The notes under the pieces: generated by a model
Told to the model about the DNA's origin: nothing
Databases searched by the model: none
What the model saw: the letters and a program-made list of their open reading frames with translations, nothing else
Source: an uncultured Actinomycetes bacterium
GTDB lineage: Bacteria > Actinomycetota > Acidimicrobiia > Acidimicrobiales > Ilumatobacteraceae
Assembly (NCBI GenBank): GCA_903925985.1
Contig: CAIYHK010000119.1
Coordinates: forward strand, 1 to 5,654
Length of the DNA: 5,654 nt
Direction of reading: 5' to 3'
Translations under genes and position numbers: made by a program
Part shown: one piece after another, positions 1 through 5,654 of the stretch
How the letters are laid out: every line of letters starts with the position of its first letter
Position numbering within the stretch: position 1 is the stretch's first letter

Positions 1-1129
1 CACCGAGCGCGATGCCCTGACGTGTGAGAGTGCGGTTGCCAAGATCACGTGCTTCGCCGCGATTGTCACCACCGACAACAACTGCCGAACCACCAATATC
101 AACGGTGGCCTGAGCGTGCTTCTCTGATGTGATTGCATGAGCAAGCTTCAACAGTGAGCCCGACGACGGGTTCATTATTCCCTTGCCGATGGCGCGGGTA
201 ACGCGGTCCGACATGATGTGGTGCGCATGAGCTGTTGCGTGATAGTCAGCAACTGCTTGACGTGTCATCGGATCATCTGCCTGACCCAAACTACGGGCCA
301 ACTTGAGAATTGAGTAGTCGGTTCCGGCTGACTCACGATTCATTCCAGCACCCACGGTGAACTGTGAACCACCACCAAGTGAGATGCGCTCTTGCAACAA
401 CAGCGACGAGGCAACGGTCCAACCTTCATCGACTTCGCCAACAACGTCGTCGATTGATACGACAACGTCAGTGAAGAACTCCTGGCAGAACTCGGCCGAA
501 CCGTAGGTCATGCGGATTGGCTCAATCTGAATACCAGGCTGGTGAATCTTCACGATGAACATCGTGAGACCACGGTGCTTCGGCACATCCCAGTTCGTGC
601 GTGCAAGAACCATGCAGTAATCGCTGATTTCAGCAAACGAGCTCCAGATCTTCGATCCATTGATCACAAATGTGTCACCGTCGCGATCAGCACGAGTGAG
701 CACACCAGCAAGGTCCGAACCACCCGATGGCTCAGAGAGGAACTGCACCCACTGATGCTCACCCGAGAGAATCTTTGGCACGAACTTCAACTTCTGCTCG
801 TGTGAACCGAAAGCCACAAGGGTTGCCCCGAGGATGCCAAAGGTTGGCACGTTCAGTGACAGTGGCAGTTCGTAATCAACTGCTTCATCGTTGAATGCAC
901 GCAGGTGATCCATTGACAGGCCAAGCCCACCGTATTCCTTTGGCCAGCAAATTCCGGCGAAGCCACCTTCCCAGAGCTTGCCTTGCAGCTGCCGGCAACG
1001 CTCGAAGTGTGGACCTGCTGGATCCTCCGCGCGGCGCACGGGCGCATCCTTTGCCAATGGCATGTTGTCCTTCAGCCAAACGCGTGCACGCTGACGGAAT
1101 GTTTCAACGGGTTCCATTACATCTGACAT
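1..1129 (-). CDS. Acyl-CoA dehydrogenase, probable catalytic subunit of a heteromeric FadE-type enzyme (3' end cut by window edge)
   Basis: FAD-dependent alpha,beta-desaturation of an acyl-CoA is the family reaction. I read 376 codons without a stop from ATG 1129-1127. Seen: an N-terminal helical domain (about residues 7-125, with WPKEYGGLGLS at 63-73), the middle beta domain with FLSEPSGGSDLAG (130-142, flavin/substrate motif) and INGSKIWSS (157-165), then a C-terminal helical domain from about 235. LLLQER (243-248) places Glu247 where isovaleryl-CoA dehydrogenase has its catalytic Glu. The read ends at RTLTRQGIALG, normally followed by a GGT..IQRN..ER..GLP-like tail, so roughly 25 residues are missing. 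The start lies 1 nt past the stop of the upstream dehydrogenase, with AAAGG (1139-1143) 9 nt before it, so translation is probably coupled. The substrate is unknown. The family call is firm; the catalytic role is inferred from motif alignment. Confidence 0.93.
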   Translation of the reverse strand, partial: MSDVMEPVETFRQRARVWLKDNMPLAKDAPVRRAEDPAGPHFERCRQLQGKLWEGGFAGICWPKEYGGLGLSMDHLRAFNDEAVDYELPLSLNVPTFGILGATLVAFGSHEQKLKFVPKILSGEHQWVQFLSEPSGGSDLAGVLTRADRDGDTFVINGSKIWSSFAEISDYCMVLARTNWDVPKHRGLTMFIVKIHQPGIQIEPIRMTYGSAEFCQEFFTDVVVSIDDVVGEVDEGWTVASSLLLQERISLGGGSQFTVGAGMNRESAGTDYSILKLARSLGQADDPMTRQAVADYHATAHAHHIMSDRVTRAIGKGIMNPSSGSLLKLAHAITSEKHAQATVDIGGSAVVVGGDNRGEARDLGNRTLTRQGIALG

Positions 1130-1130
1130 C

Positions 1131-2273
1131 TCAGCCAACCTTTACTTGATCGAGAATTTTTGCCAATTTTTCGCGGTGGTCCGCAACCGAACCATACAGA
1201 CTTCTGTTCAAAGTCACACGCCTTAGATACATGTGGACATCGTGTTCCCACGTAACACCAATACCACCATTCATCTGTACACAGTCCTGAACCATCTCAG
1301 TTGCCCAGCCACCGACATACGACTTCGCTGAGTGCACCAACTCTGGGCCTTCATGATCGCCCGAGCCGAGCGCGCGGCCTGCAGCAGTGGTGATTGCCAT
1401 TGATCCCTCAAGGCGCATCTTCCAGTCTGCTGCGCGGTGCTTCAGAGCTTGATACGAAGCAAGTGGGCGACCAAAGAGATAGCGATCACCGAGATATTCG
1501 AGAGTGAACTCGAATGCCCGCTCCATCGCGCCACACATCTCTGCACACTGCAGCAATGTTGCGGTGAGCAATTGCATCTCAATGTCTTGTGCGGCTGTTG
1601 TCTCACCCACGCGTGCTGAAGTTGGAACCTTCACATTTGCGAGTTTCACGGAAGAGAAGCGCTTCACCATGTCAATTGCATCGACTTGCGTGATGGTCAC
1701 ACCTGCGGTGTTTGTTGGAACGATGAACTGTGCAGCTTCGCCATCAACGAGGGCGGATACAAGAAGAGTGTCTGCTTGTGCACCGGCTTCAACATCAACC
1801 TTGTCGCCATTGATCACGTATGAGTCACCGTCTTTTTTGGCGGTGGTCTTCATGCGTGCAACATCCCAACGCATACCGAGTTCGTTGTGCGCCCAGGTTG
1901 CAATGCTCGAACCGTCGAGAAGACCGGGGATTACGCTCGCGCGCAATTCTGCAGAACCGCTGCGTGAAACGGTTGCGGCAACAACGTTCACTGGAATGAT
2001 TGGTCCAGGAGATACAAGGCGACCCATTTCTTCAGCAACGATCATCAAGTCGGCTATGCCGTTGCCGCTGATTGATCCACCGCCATCGGCTTCGGAAATC
2101 AACAACGTGGTCCAACCGAGTTCGGCACCTGAGCGCCAATACTTCGCATCAAAGCCGCGCTCTTCAAGATGCTGTTGACGCACCGTGGTTAGCGGGCACT
2201 CACTCTCCAAGAACTTGCGAGTCGTATCGCGGAACAGTTCCTGGTCTTCTGAAAGTTCAATATCCAATGTCAT
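1131..2273 (-). CDS. Acyl-CoA dehydrogenase, probable non-catalytic partner subunit of a FadE heteromer
   Basis: This is a complete 380-residue acyl-CoA dehydrogenase-fold protein, the usual length for the family. Seen: an N-terminal domain (LSEDQELFRDTTRKFLE, 7-23), a middle domain with YVINGDKVDV (152-161), and a C-terminal domain with DRYLFGRPLASYQALKHRAADW spread over 263-284 and the flavin-contacting QMNGGIGVTWEHD (333-345). The position matching the Glu of medium-chain acyl-CoA dehydrogenase is Tyr360 (LYGS), and the position matching isovaleryl-CoA dehydrogenase Glu is Ala238, so neither classical base is present. Paired mycobacterial FadE proteins are known to form alpha2beta2 enzymes in which only one subunit supplies the base. 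The downstream gene, 1 nt away, has that residue. ATG 2273-2271 is the only possible start, because an in-frame TGA lies at 2303-2301 with no ATG/GTG/TTG between. The substrate is unknown. Confidence 0.92.
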   Translation of the reverse strand: MTLDIELSEDQELFRDTTRKFLESECPLTTVRQQHLEERGFDAKYWRSGAELGWTTLLISEADGGGSISGNGIADLMIVAEEMGRLVSPGPIIPVNVVAATVSRSGSAELRASVIPGLLDGSSIATWAHNELGMRWDVARMKTTAKKDGDSYVINGDKVDVEAGAQADTLLVSALVDGEAAQFIVPTNTAGVTITQVDAIDMVKRFSSVKLANVKVPTSARVGETTAAQDIEMQLLTATLLQCAEMCGAMERAFEFTLEYLGDRYLFGRPLASYQALKHRAADWKMRLEGSMAITTAAGRALGSGDHEGPELVHSAKSYVGGWATEMVQDCVQMNGGIGVTWEHDVHMYLRRVTLNRSLYGSVADHREKLAKILDQVKVG

Positions 2274-2280
2274 TCCTCGC
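2274..2280 (-). promoter_or_regulatory. Unusually close Shine-Dalgarno-like sequence of the complete dehydrogenase gene
   Basis: Read on the minus strand, GCGAGGA directly abuts the ATG at 2273, with no spacer rather than the usual 5-9 nt. No alternative in-frame start exists before the upstream stop. The start may therefore use weak or leaderless initiation, or the purine stretch may be chance. Confidence 0.35.
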
Positions 2281-2378
2281 TTGCGTCGCGAACTGAGAGA
2301 TCAGAGTGATGTGAGTGTGTTGTGCAGATTTCGGAAACACCTTGCTTTGCACTTCTCCTCACGTTCACCACAACCCCC

Positions 2379-2399
2379 CAATTGCGATATGAACAATTG
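2379..2399. promoter_or_regulatory. Pair of CAATTG half-sites, candidate operator
   Basis: Two identical, self-complementary CAATTG hexamers sit 15 bp apart (start to start), separated by CGATATGAA, in the middle of the divergent intergenic region. The arrangement is both a direct and an inverted repeat. The size and place suit a TetR-type operator shared by the divergent genes, but A/T-rich hexamers like these can arise by chance and no contact data can be read here. Confidence 0.3.
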
Positions 2400-2466
2400 A
2401 GCCAAAGTTAGTAGAAGACAACGAAATTATGAATTCGGCGGGAAGGGCCCTCGTGGCGGGTGACTA

Positions 2467-2487
2467 GATTTCCTTTTCATGGAAATC
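2467..2487. repeat. Inverted repeat spanning the TetR start codon
   Basis: GATTTCC (2467-2473) and GGAAATC (2481-2487) are perfect reverse complements with a 7-nt spacer. The start codon (2479-2481) lies at the spacer/right-arm junction. As DNA it could be an autoregulatory operator; as RNA, a small hairpin enclosing the start. A 7-bp repeat of this kind is expected a few times by chance in a window this size, so only its location makes it notable. Confidence 0.35.
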
Positions 2488-3741
2488 ACTCGTCGAGAAC
2501 CATTCGGTAGTAGCCCTACCGTCGGGTCACGAGGGTCTTCCACATACCGCCGCATCCTCGAAGCCTCACTTGAGGTCTTCGCCAAGCACGGCTACGACGG
2601 AGCACAAGTTGAGCTGATAACTGAAGCCGCCGGCTGCTCACGACCCGCGTTCTATCAATACTTTTCCAGTAAGAGCGACGTGTATTGGCGCCTTGCTGGC
2701 GAGCTGTCGGACGCGATGATCAGACTCTCCAAGCAGATGGGGGCTTCAACTCCGAATGCCGCGGGCGTAGAGCAACTTGTCCAATGGTTTGAAGGCATTT
2801 TTGAGATCTACGACTCTTATCAGCCGATGTTTTCTGCCTACAGCATTGCTGCCCGTGAAGGAAGCGAGCGCATTGCTGCGTCACGGATTGTGAGCATGAG
2901 AATCGGCAAGCGGTTAGTACCGAATCTGAAAGATGTTTCTGAGCCAGTTCAGCGTGAGATTGAACAACTGATACTGCCGATTGTGTTGTCTGGTGTTTAT
3001 TACTGGGAACTCATCTATCCGGATCTGCCGCGCGAGCGATACATGGAATCTGCTGCCATGACCCTGCACCGTTTACAACACGGCGCTATTGCGGGCGTGA
3101 ATGCGCCTGATCTAGTTGGGTTGGCCCCTGCGACCAGTAAACCGATGCCGGATTTTGAAGCGCAGATCTTTGGCCCGGGTGTATCCGCTCGTGGACGCGA
3201 AACCCGCAAGTTGCTACTTACCGCAGGTGCACAAACGCTTGCAGCAAAGGGTTACCACGACACACGTATCGACGATGTTGTTGCCGAAGCAGGGGTTTCG
3301 CACGGCACGTTCTATCGGCATTTCGAAAGCAAAGAACGCTTTTTTGATGCGCTAACGGTGATGGCGATGGGGTCTGTCGTTGAGCTGATCGAGCGGGTGC
3401 CAAGCGAAATGGATGACACCACCCTTCACGCGTGGGTGCATGAATGGCTACTCAACTATCTCCGCAACGGTGGTGTTTTGAGTGCCTGGAGCGAGATTGA
3501 ATCCCCAGGCCCAAAGCGCACTAGGTATGGCTCCACCGTGGCTGTTGGAATGCTTGAAAGACTCCAGCGAATTCTTGACCAACGGGGCTTTGGCGACACC
3601 AGAGCCGATGCCCTTTTGATGCTTGGCGCTTTCGAGCGGGGCCCATACATGGCGGGCCATTACGGGGGCAGCGCACCCGAAATCACGGTTGGGGCTTTGC
3701 TTCTGTTTCTCAAGCGGGGCTTGCTCGGGCGGGAAATCTAA
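2479..3741 (+). CDS. Tandem (double) TetR-family transcriptional regulator
   Basis: This cytoplasmic DNA-binding protein has 420 residues, about twice the usual 190-220 of TetR proteins. It holds two complete TetR units. Unit 1 has its helix-turn-helix at about 23-70 (GYDGAQVELITEAAG, then recognition helix CSRPAFYQYF at 53-62) and a helical ligand domain to about 205. A Pro/Gly-rich linker covers about 206-235. Unit 2 has its helix-turn-helix at about 243-292 (GYHDTRIDDVVAEAG, recognition helix VSHGTFYRHF at 273-282) and its own helical domain to the end. Hand alignment of the two DNA-binding segments gives about 14 identities in 50, so they have diverged and may bind different bases. ATG 2479 is the only start, since an in-frame TGA lies at 2461. 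No Shine-Dalgarno is visible (TTTCCTTTTC precedes the ATG), so expression may be low or leaderless. Divergent placement suggests control of the dehydrogenase operon and possibly itself. The ligand is unknown. Confidence 0.93.
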   Translation: MEITRREPFGSSPTVGSRGSSTYRRILEASLEVFAKHGYDGAQVELITEAAGCSRPAFYQYFSSKSDVYWRLAGELSDAMIRLSKQMGASTPNAAGVEQLVQWFEGIFEIYDSYQPMFSAYSIAAREGSERIAASRIVSMRIGKRLVPNLKDVSEPVQREIEQLILPIVLSGVYYWELIYPDLPRERYMESAAMTLHRLQHGAIAGVNAPDLVGLAPATSKPMPDFEAQIFGPGVSARGRETRKLLLTAGAQTLAAKGYHDTRIDDVVAEAGVSHGTFYRHFESKERFFDALTVMAMGSVVELIERVPSEMDDTTLHAWVHEWLLNYLRNGGVLSAWSEIESPGPKRTRYGSTVAVGMLERLQRILDQRGFGDTRADALLMLGAFERGPYMAGHYGGSAPEITVGALLLFLKRGLLGREI

Positions 3742-3747
3742 CAGTCC

Positions 3748-3793
3748 AGTCACATTTGACTTCCCGGGGTTGTATCTAACAAGCAAGTCACAT
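3748..3793. promoter_or_regulatory. AGTCACAT repeats with a short dyad upstream of the amidohydrolase gene, candidate operator
   Basis: AGTCACAT occurs exactly at 3748-3755 and 3786-3793, 38 bp apart. The first copy is also the left part of a dyad, AGTCA-CATT-TGACT (3748-3761). A one-mismatch copy on the minus strand (2309-2316) lies upstream of the dehydrogenase genes. These repeats flank or overlap the candidate promoter here, so a regulator binding them could control the amidohydrolase-P450 pair. This is pattern evidence only. Confidence 0.35.
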
Positions 3794-3798
3794 ATATT
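3770..3798 (+). promoter_or_regulatory. Candidate sigma-70-type promoter for the amidohydrolase-P450 pair
   Basis: TTGTAT (3770-3775) and TATATT (3793-3798) are separated by 17 bp. The -10 matches TATAAT at five of six positions; the -35 matches TTGACA at only three. It sits 47 nt before the amidohydrolase start in the 103-nt gap after the TetR gene. A TTGACT hexamer (3756-3761) is a better -35 but has no -10 at a usable distance. No terminator is visible between the TetR stop and this site, so read-through is also possible. Confidence 0.35.
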
Positions 3799-3831
3799 GA
3801 TGGGCAACCACTGGACCACTATCCAACTATC

Positions 3832-3837
3832 AGGGGG
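3832..3837 (+). promoter_or_regulatory. Strong ribosome binding site that sets the amidohydrolase start
   Basis: AGGGGG lies 7 nt before ATG 3845, followed by an A-rich stretch (seven A, 3839-3845). This is the clearest Shine-Dalgarno in the window. It decides the start against an in-frame upstream ATG at 3623, which would overlap the TetR gene by about 120 nt and add 74 residues unlike the family. Confidence 0.75.
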
Positions 3838-3844
3838 TAAAAAA

Positions 3845-5050
3845 ATGGCATCAAGGAAACTCGACTTCGCAGTATTCGACGCCGACAATCACATGTACGA
3901 AACGCCAGCAGCGATGACCAAGCACATCGATCCTGCATTCAAAGGTGTAATCGATTACGTAAATGTTGACGGTCGTACGAAGCTCACCGTAAAGGGCAAC
4001 ATCAGCGAGTACATCCCAAACCCAACATTCGAAAAAGTTGCAGCACCGGGTGCTCAAGAGGAGTACTTCAAGAGTGGCAACCCAGAGGGCAAGAGCCGTC
4101 GCGAAATTCTTGGCAAGGCAATCGTTGCTCCACCCGCATACCGCGAGCTCGAACCACGCATTGAGTTGATGAACGAACAGGGCATCGACCGTGCACTCAT
4201 GTGGCCAACTCTTGCAAGCCTCGTTGAAGAGCGTCTGCGTAATGATCCAGCTGCAATCACCGCAATCATCAGCGCGTTGAACAAGTGGATGTACGAGACC
4301 TGGACCTTCAACTTCGACAATCGCATCTTCGCAACACCGGTTATCACGCTGTGCTACCTCGACAAGGCGATTGAAGAACTCGAGTGGGTTACCGAGCGCG
4401 GCGCAAAGATCGTGTTGATCCGCCCAGCTCCAGTTCCGGGTGAGAAGGGCATGCGCTCTTTCGCACTCAAGGAATTCGATCCATTCTGGGAACTCATGCA
4501 GGAAAAGGGCACGCTTGTTGGCATGCACGCCAGCGACTCTGGCTACACGCGTTACTACAACGAGTGGGAAGGTCATCACGACGAGATGCTTCCGTTCGTT
4601 GATCAGTCCGGCTTCTCACACATCGTTGGTCACAGCAGCCGCCCAATCATCGACACACTTTCGTCGGCAATTGGTCACGGCATGTTGACCCGTTTCCCGA
4701 AGCTCAAGGTTCTGCCAGTTGAGAACGGCACATCATGGGTTCGTTCTTTGATTGATGCAATGGGTCACGCTTACAAGATGGCTCCAACTGCATTCGAGGA
4801 AGATCCGGTTGAAGTGTTCAAGCGCAACGTGTTTGTTCACCCGTTCCACGAAGACGACGTCGCTGGTCTTGCAGACCTCATCGGCGTAGACAACGTTCTC
4901 TTTGGTTCGGACTACCCACATCCCGAAGGCCTCGCTGACCCAATCTCGTATGTTGACGAGATTGCACACATGGGTGCAGACAAGGTTGCCAAGGTCATGG
5001 GTGGAAACCTCGCACGTCTCATGGGCGTAGAGAACACCAAGGTCGTCTGA
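3845..5050 (+). CDS. Amidohydrolase-2 family metal-dependent hydrolase (ACMSD-like TIM barrel)
   Basis: This is a 401-residue cytoplasmic protein. The family uses a divalent metal in a TIM barrel for hydrolysis or decarboxylation of carboxylic acids and related substrates. Seen: the N-terminal FDADNHMYE (11-19), where D14 and H16 take the place of the family's HxH pair; GMHASD with His228; VGHSS with His263; PVENGTSWV (291-299); and the C-terminal NVLFGSDYPHPEG (350-362) with the conserved Asp355. No signal peptide or membrane segment is visible. The start at 3845 is chosen for its strong ribosome binding site and because MASRKLDFAVFDAD leads directly into the metal motif. Codon choice is more biased than in the TetR gene (Arg mostly CGC/CGT, Pro mostly CCA), which together with the ribosome site suggests high expression. 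The P450 gene begins 2 nt after its stop, so the two are probably one transcript. The substrate cannot be assigned. Confidence 0.92.
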   Translation: MASRKLDFAVFDADNHMYETPAAMTKHIDPAFKGVIDYVNVDGRTKLTVKGNISEYIPNPTFEKVAAPGAQEEYFKSGNPEGKSRREILGKAIVAPPAYRELEPRIELMNEQGIDRALMWPTLASLVEERLRNDPAAITAIISALNKWMYETWTFNFDNRIFATPVITLCYLDKAIEELEWVTERGAKIVLIRPAPVPGEKGMRSFALKEFDPFWELMQEKGTLVGMHASDSGYTRYYNEWEGHHDEMLPFVDQSGFSHIVGHSSRPIIDTLSSAIGHGMLTRFPKLKVLPVENGTSWVRSLIDAMGHAYKMAPTAFEEDPVEVFKRNVFVHPFHEDDVAGLADLIGVDNVLFGSDYPHPEGLADPISYVDEIAHMGADKVAKVMGGNLARLMGVENTKVV

Positions 5051-5052
5051 CC

Positions 5053-5654
5053 ATGGCTGAATCGTCCTCAACCCTCGGGCCCGGGCAAGATCCTGAGTCC
5101 CTGCGCAATCCACAACCACTGCAAAAGATGATGCGGGAGTTTGCTCCTGTGTTTGTCGCTGACAGCCCGTTTGGTGGTCAGGTTGCAGTAGTTGCCAAGC
5201 ATGAAGACATTCTCACTGTGCTGCGCACACCTGAGATTTTCTCTTCAATGGATGAGGCGGTTCACATTGGTCAAGTCCGACCATTGATCCCGCTCCAGAT
5301 TGATCCTCCGGAGCACGCAAAGTACCGCAAGCTTCTAGATCCGCTGTTCTCTCCCAAGCGAATGGTGGATCTAGAGGCTGGTACACGCAAGTTGATGTCC
5401 GATCTTGTCGACGCTGTAGCCGACAAGAAACAGGTCAACTTCCACCTCCATGTCGCCGAACCATTCCCGAGCACCGTGTTCTTGCAGTTGCTTGGTCTTC
5501 CTGTTTCGCGCGCCAAGGAATTCATCGCGCTGAAGGACGGAATTATTCGTCCGCCGGCAGAAACACCCGAAGAGCGCACCGCTCATGTGAACGCGACGGG
5601 ACAGAAGATCTACGCAGTACTCGAGGAAGTTGTTGAGGCTCGCTTGAAGGAGCC
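5053..5654 (+). CDS. Cytochrome P450, N-terminal half (cut by window edge)
   Basis: P450s are heme-thiolate monooxygenases that hydroxylate hydrophobic substrates using electrons from a ferredoxin or similar partner. I read 200 codons from ATG 5053 without a stop. Seen: IDPPEHAKYRKLLDPLFSP (83-101), the C-helix motif of bacterial P450s whose His88 and Arg92 normally contact the heme propionates, preceded by EIFSSMDEA (61-69) and followed by FLQLLGLP (143-150). The I-helix, ExxR and Cys heme ligand lie beyond the window, so completeness cannot be judged. There is no N-terminal membrane anchor, as expected for a soluble bacterial enzyme. The start lies 2 nt after the amidohydrolase stop, with a weak AAGG at 5039-5042, which suggests translational coupling. 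The P450 subfamily and substrate are not recognisable from this half. Confidence 0.92.
   Translation, partial: MAESSSTLGPGQDPESLRNPQPLQKMMREFAPVFVADSPFGGQVAVVAKHEDILTVLRTPEIFSSMDEAVHIGQVRPLIPLQIDPPEHAKYRKLLDPLFSPKRMVDLEAGTRKLMSDLVDAVADKKQVNFHLHVAEPFPSTVFLQLLGLPVSRAKEFIALKDGIIRPPAETPEERTAHVNATGQKIYAVLEEVVEARLKE

Larger units (their letters stand above)
2274..2478. other. Divergent intergenic region between the dehydrogenase operon and the TetR gene
   Basis: This 205-nt region must hold the promoters of both the leftward dehydrogenase pair and the rightward regulator gene, since the two are transcribed apart. I see no convincing -35/-10 pair on either strand. Candidate elements are two CAATTG hexamers (2379-2384, 2394-2399), the 8-bp palindrome AGGGCCCT (2444-2451), a TATGAA hexamer (2428-2433) that could be a weak rightward -10, and the inverted repeat over the TetR start. 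No open reading frame with gene-like features lies wholly within it. Confidence 0.75.

Noticed and set aside
542..805. 87-codon plus-strand reading frame
   Set aside because: It is antisense to the partial acyl-CoA dehydrogenase, which shows continuous family motifs in its own frame.
1504..2178. 224-codon plus-strand reading frame
   Set aside because: It lies wholly antisense to the clear acyl-CoA dehydrogenase gene, has low-complexity Ser/Thr/Pro/Ala-rich content and no recognisable domain.
2444..2451. AGGGCCCT palindrome as an operator
   Set aside because: Symmetry stops at 8 bp and there is no second copy, so it is listed only as part of the intergenic description.
3742..3775. Terminator after the TetR gene
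   Set aside because: CCCGGGG is only a tiny palindrome; there is no stable stem followed by a T run.
3623..3844. In-frame 74-residue N-terminal extension of the amidohydrolase
   Set aside because: It would overlap the TetR coding sequence, reads as unrelated to the family, and a strong AGGGGG site sits just before ATG 3845.
3742..3844. KstR- or KstR2-type steroid operator
   Set aside because: I looked for TnnAACnnGTTnnA and AnCAAGnnCTTGnT patterns here and in 2274-2478. Fragments such as CAAGCAAG do not form the required palindrome.
3448..3888. 146-codon minus-strand reading frame across the TetR/amidohydrolase junction
   Set aside because: It covers the end of the TetR gene and the spacer in antisense, with no protein-like features or ribosome site.
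3851..4579. 242-codon minus-strand reading frame
   Set aside because: It is antisense to the amidohydrolase gene. Its Cys/Val/Trp-rich composition is a by-product of that gene's strong codon bias, and there is no domain or ribosome site.
4733..5119. 128-codon minus-strand reading frame
   Set aside because: It is antisense to the amidohydrolase and P450 genes, with no domain and no ribosome site.

Overview
This window looks like catabolic DNA from an actinobacterium with a moderate GC content of about one half by eye. The gene types (paired FadE-like acyl-CoA dehydrogenases, TetR regulators, an amidohydrolase and a soluble P450) and their wording resemble Acidimicrobiia/Ilumatobacter-like or mycobacterial relatives. 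That placement is inferred from gene content and motif style; no marker gene is present.

Layout: two acyl-CoA dehydrogenase genes lie on the minus strand, read leftwards from 2273. The first is complete (2273 to 1131). The second starts 1 nt after its stop (1129) and runs off the left edge, missing only its C-terminal tail. A 205-nt divergent intergenic region (2274-2478) separates them from a plus-strand gene for a 420-residue regulator with two complete TetR units in one chain (2479-3741). A 103-nt spacer with a candidate promoter and repeated motifs follows. Then come an amidohydrolase-2 family gene (3845-5050) with a strong ribosome binding site and, 2 nt later, a cytochrome P450 gene (from 5053) cut by the right edge.

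Working model (inference): the tandem TetR protein controls the divergent dehydrogenase pair and perhaps the amidohydrolase-P450 pair. The P450 would hydroxylate a hydrophobic substrate, the acyl-CoA dehydrogenases would form a heteromer that desaturates a CoA thioester of it, and the metal-dependent amidohydrolase would carry out a hydrolytic or decarboxylating step. The substrate cannot be read from the sequence; steroids, terpenoids or other cyclic or branched acids are reasonable classes.

Most notable are the double-TetR architecture and the asymmetry of the dehydrogenase pair: one subunit keeps a candidate catalytic Glu and the other lacks it at both classical positions. No RNA gene, CRISPR array, insertion sequence or convincing terminator was seen.
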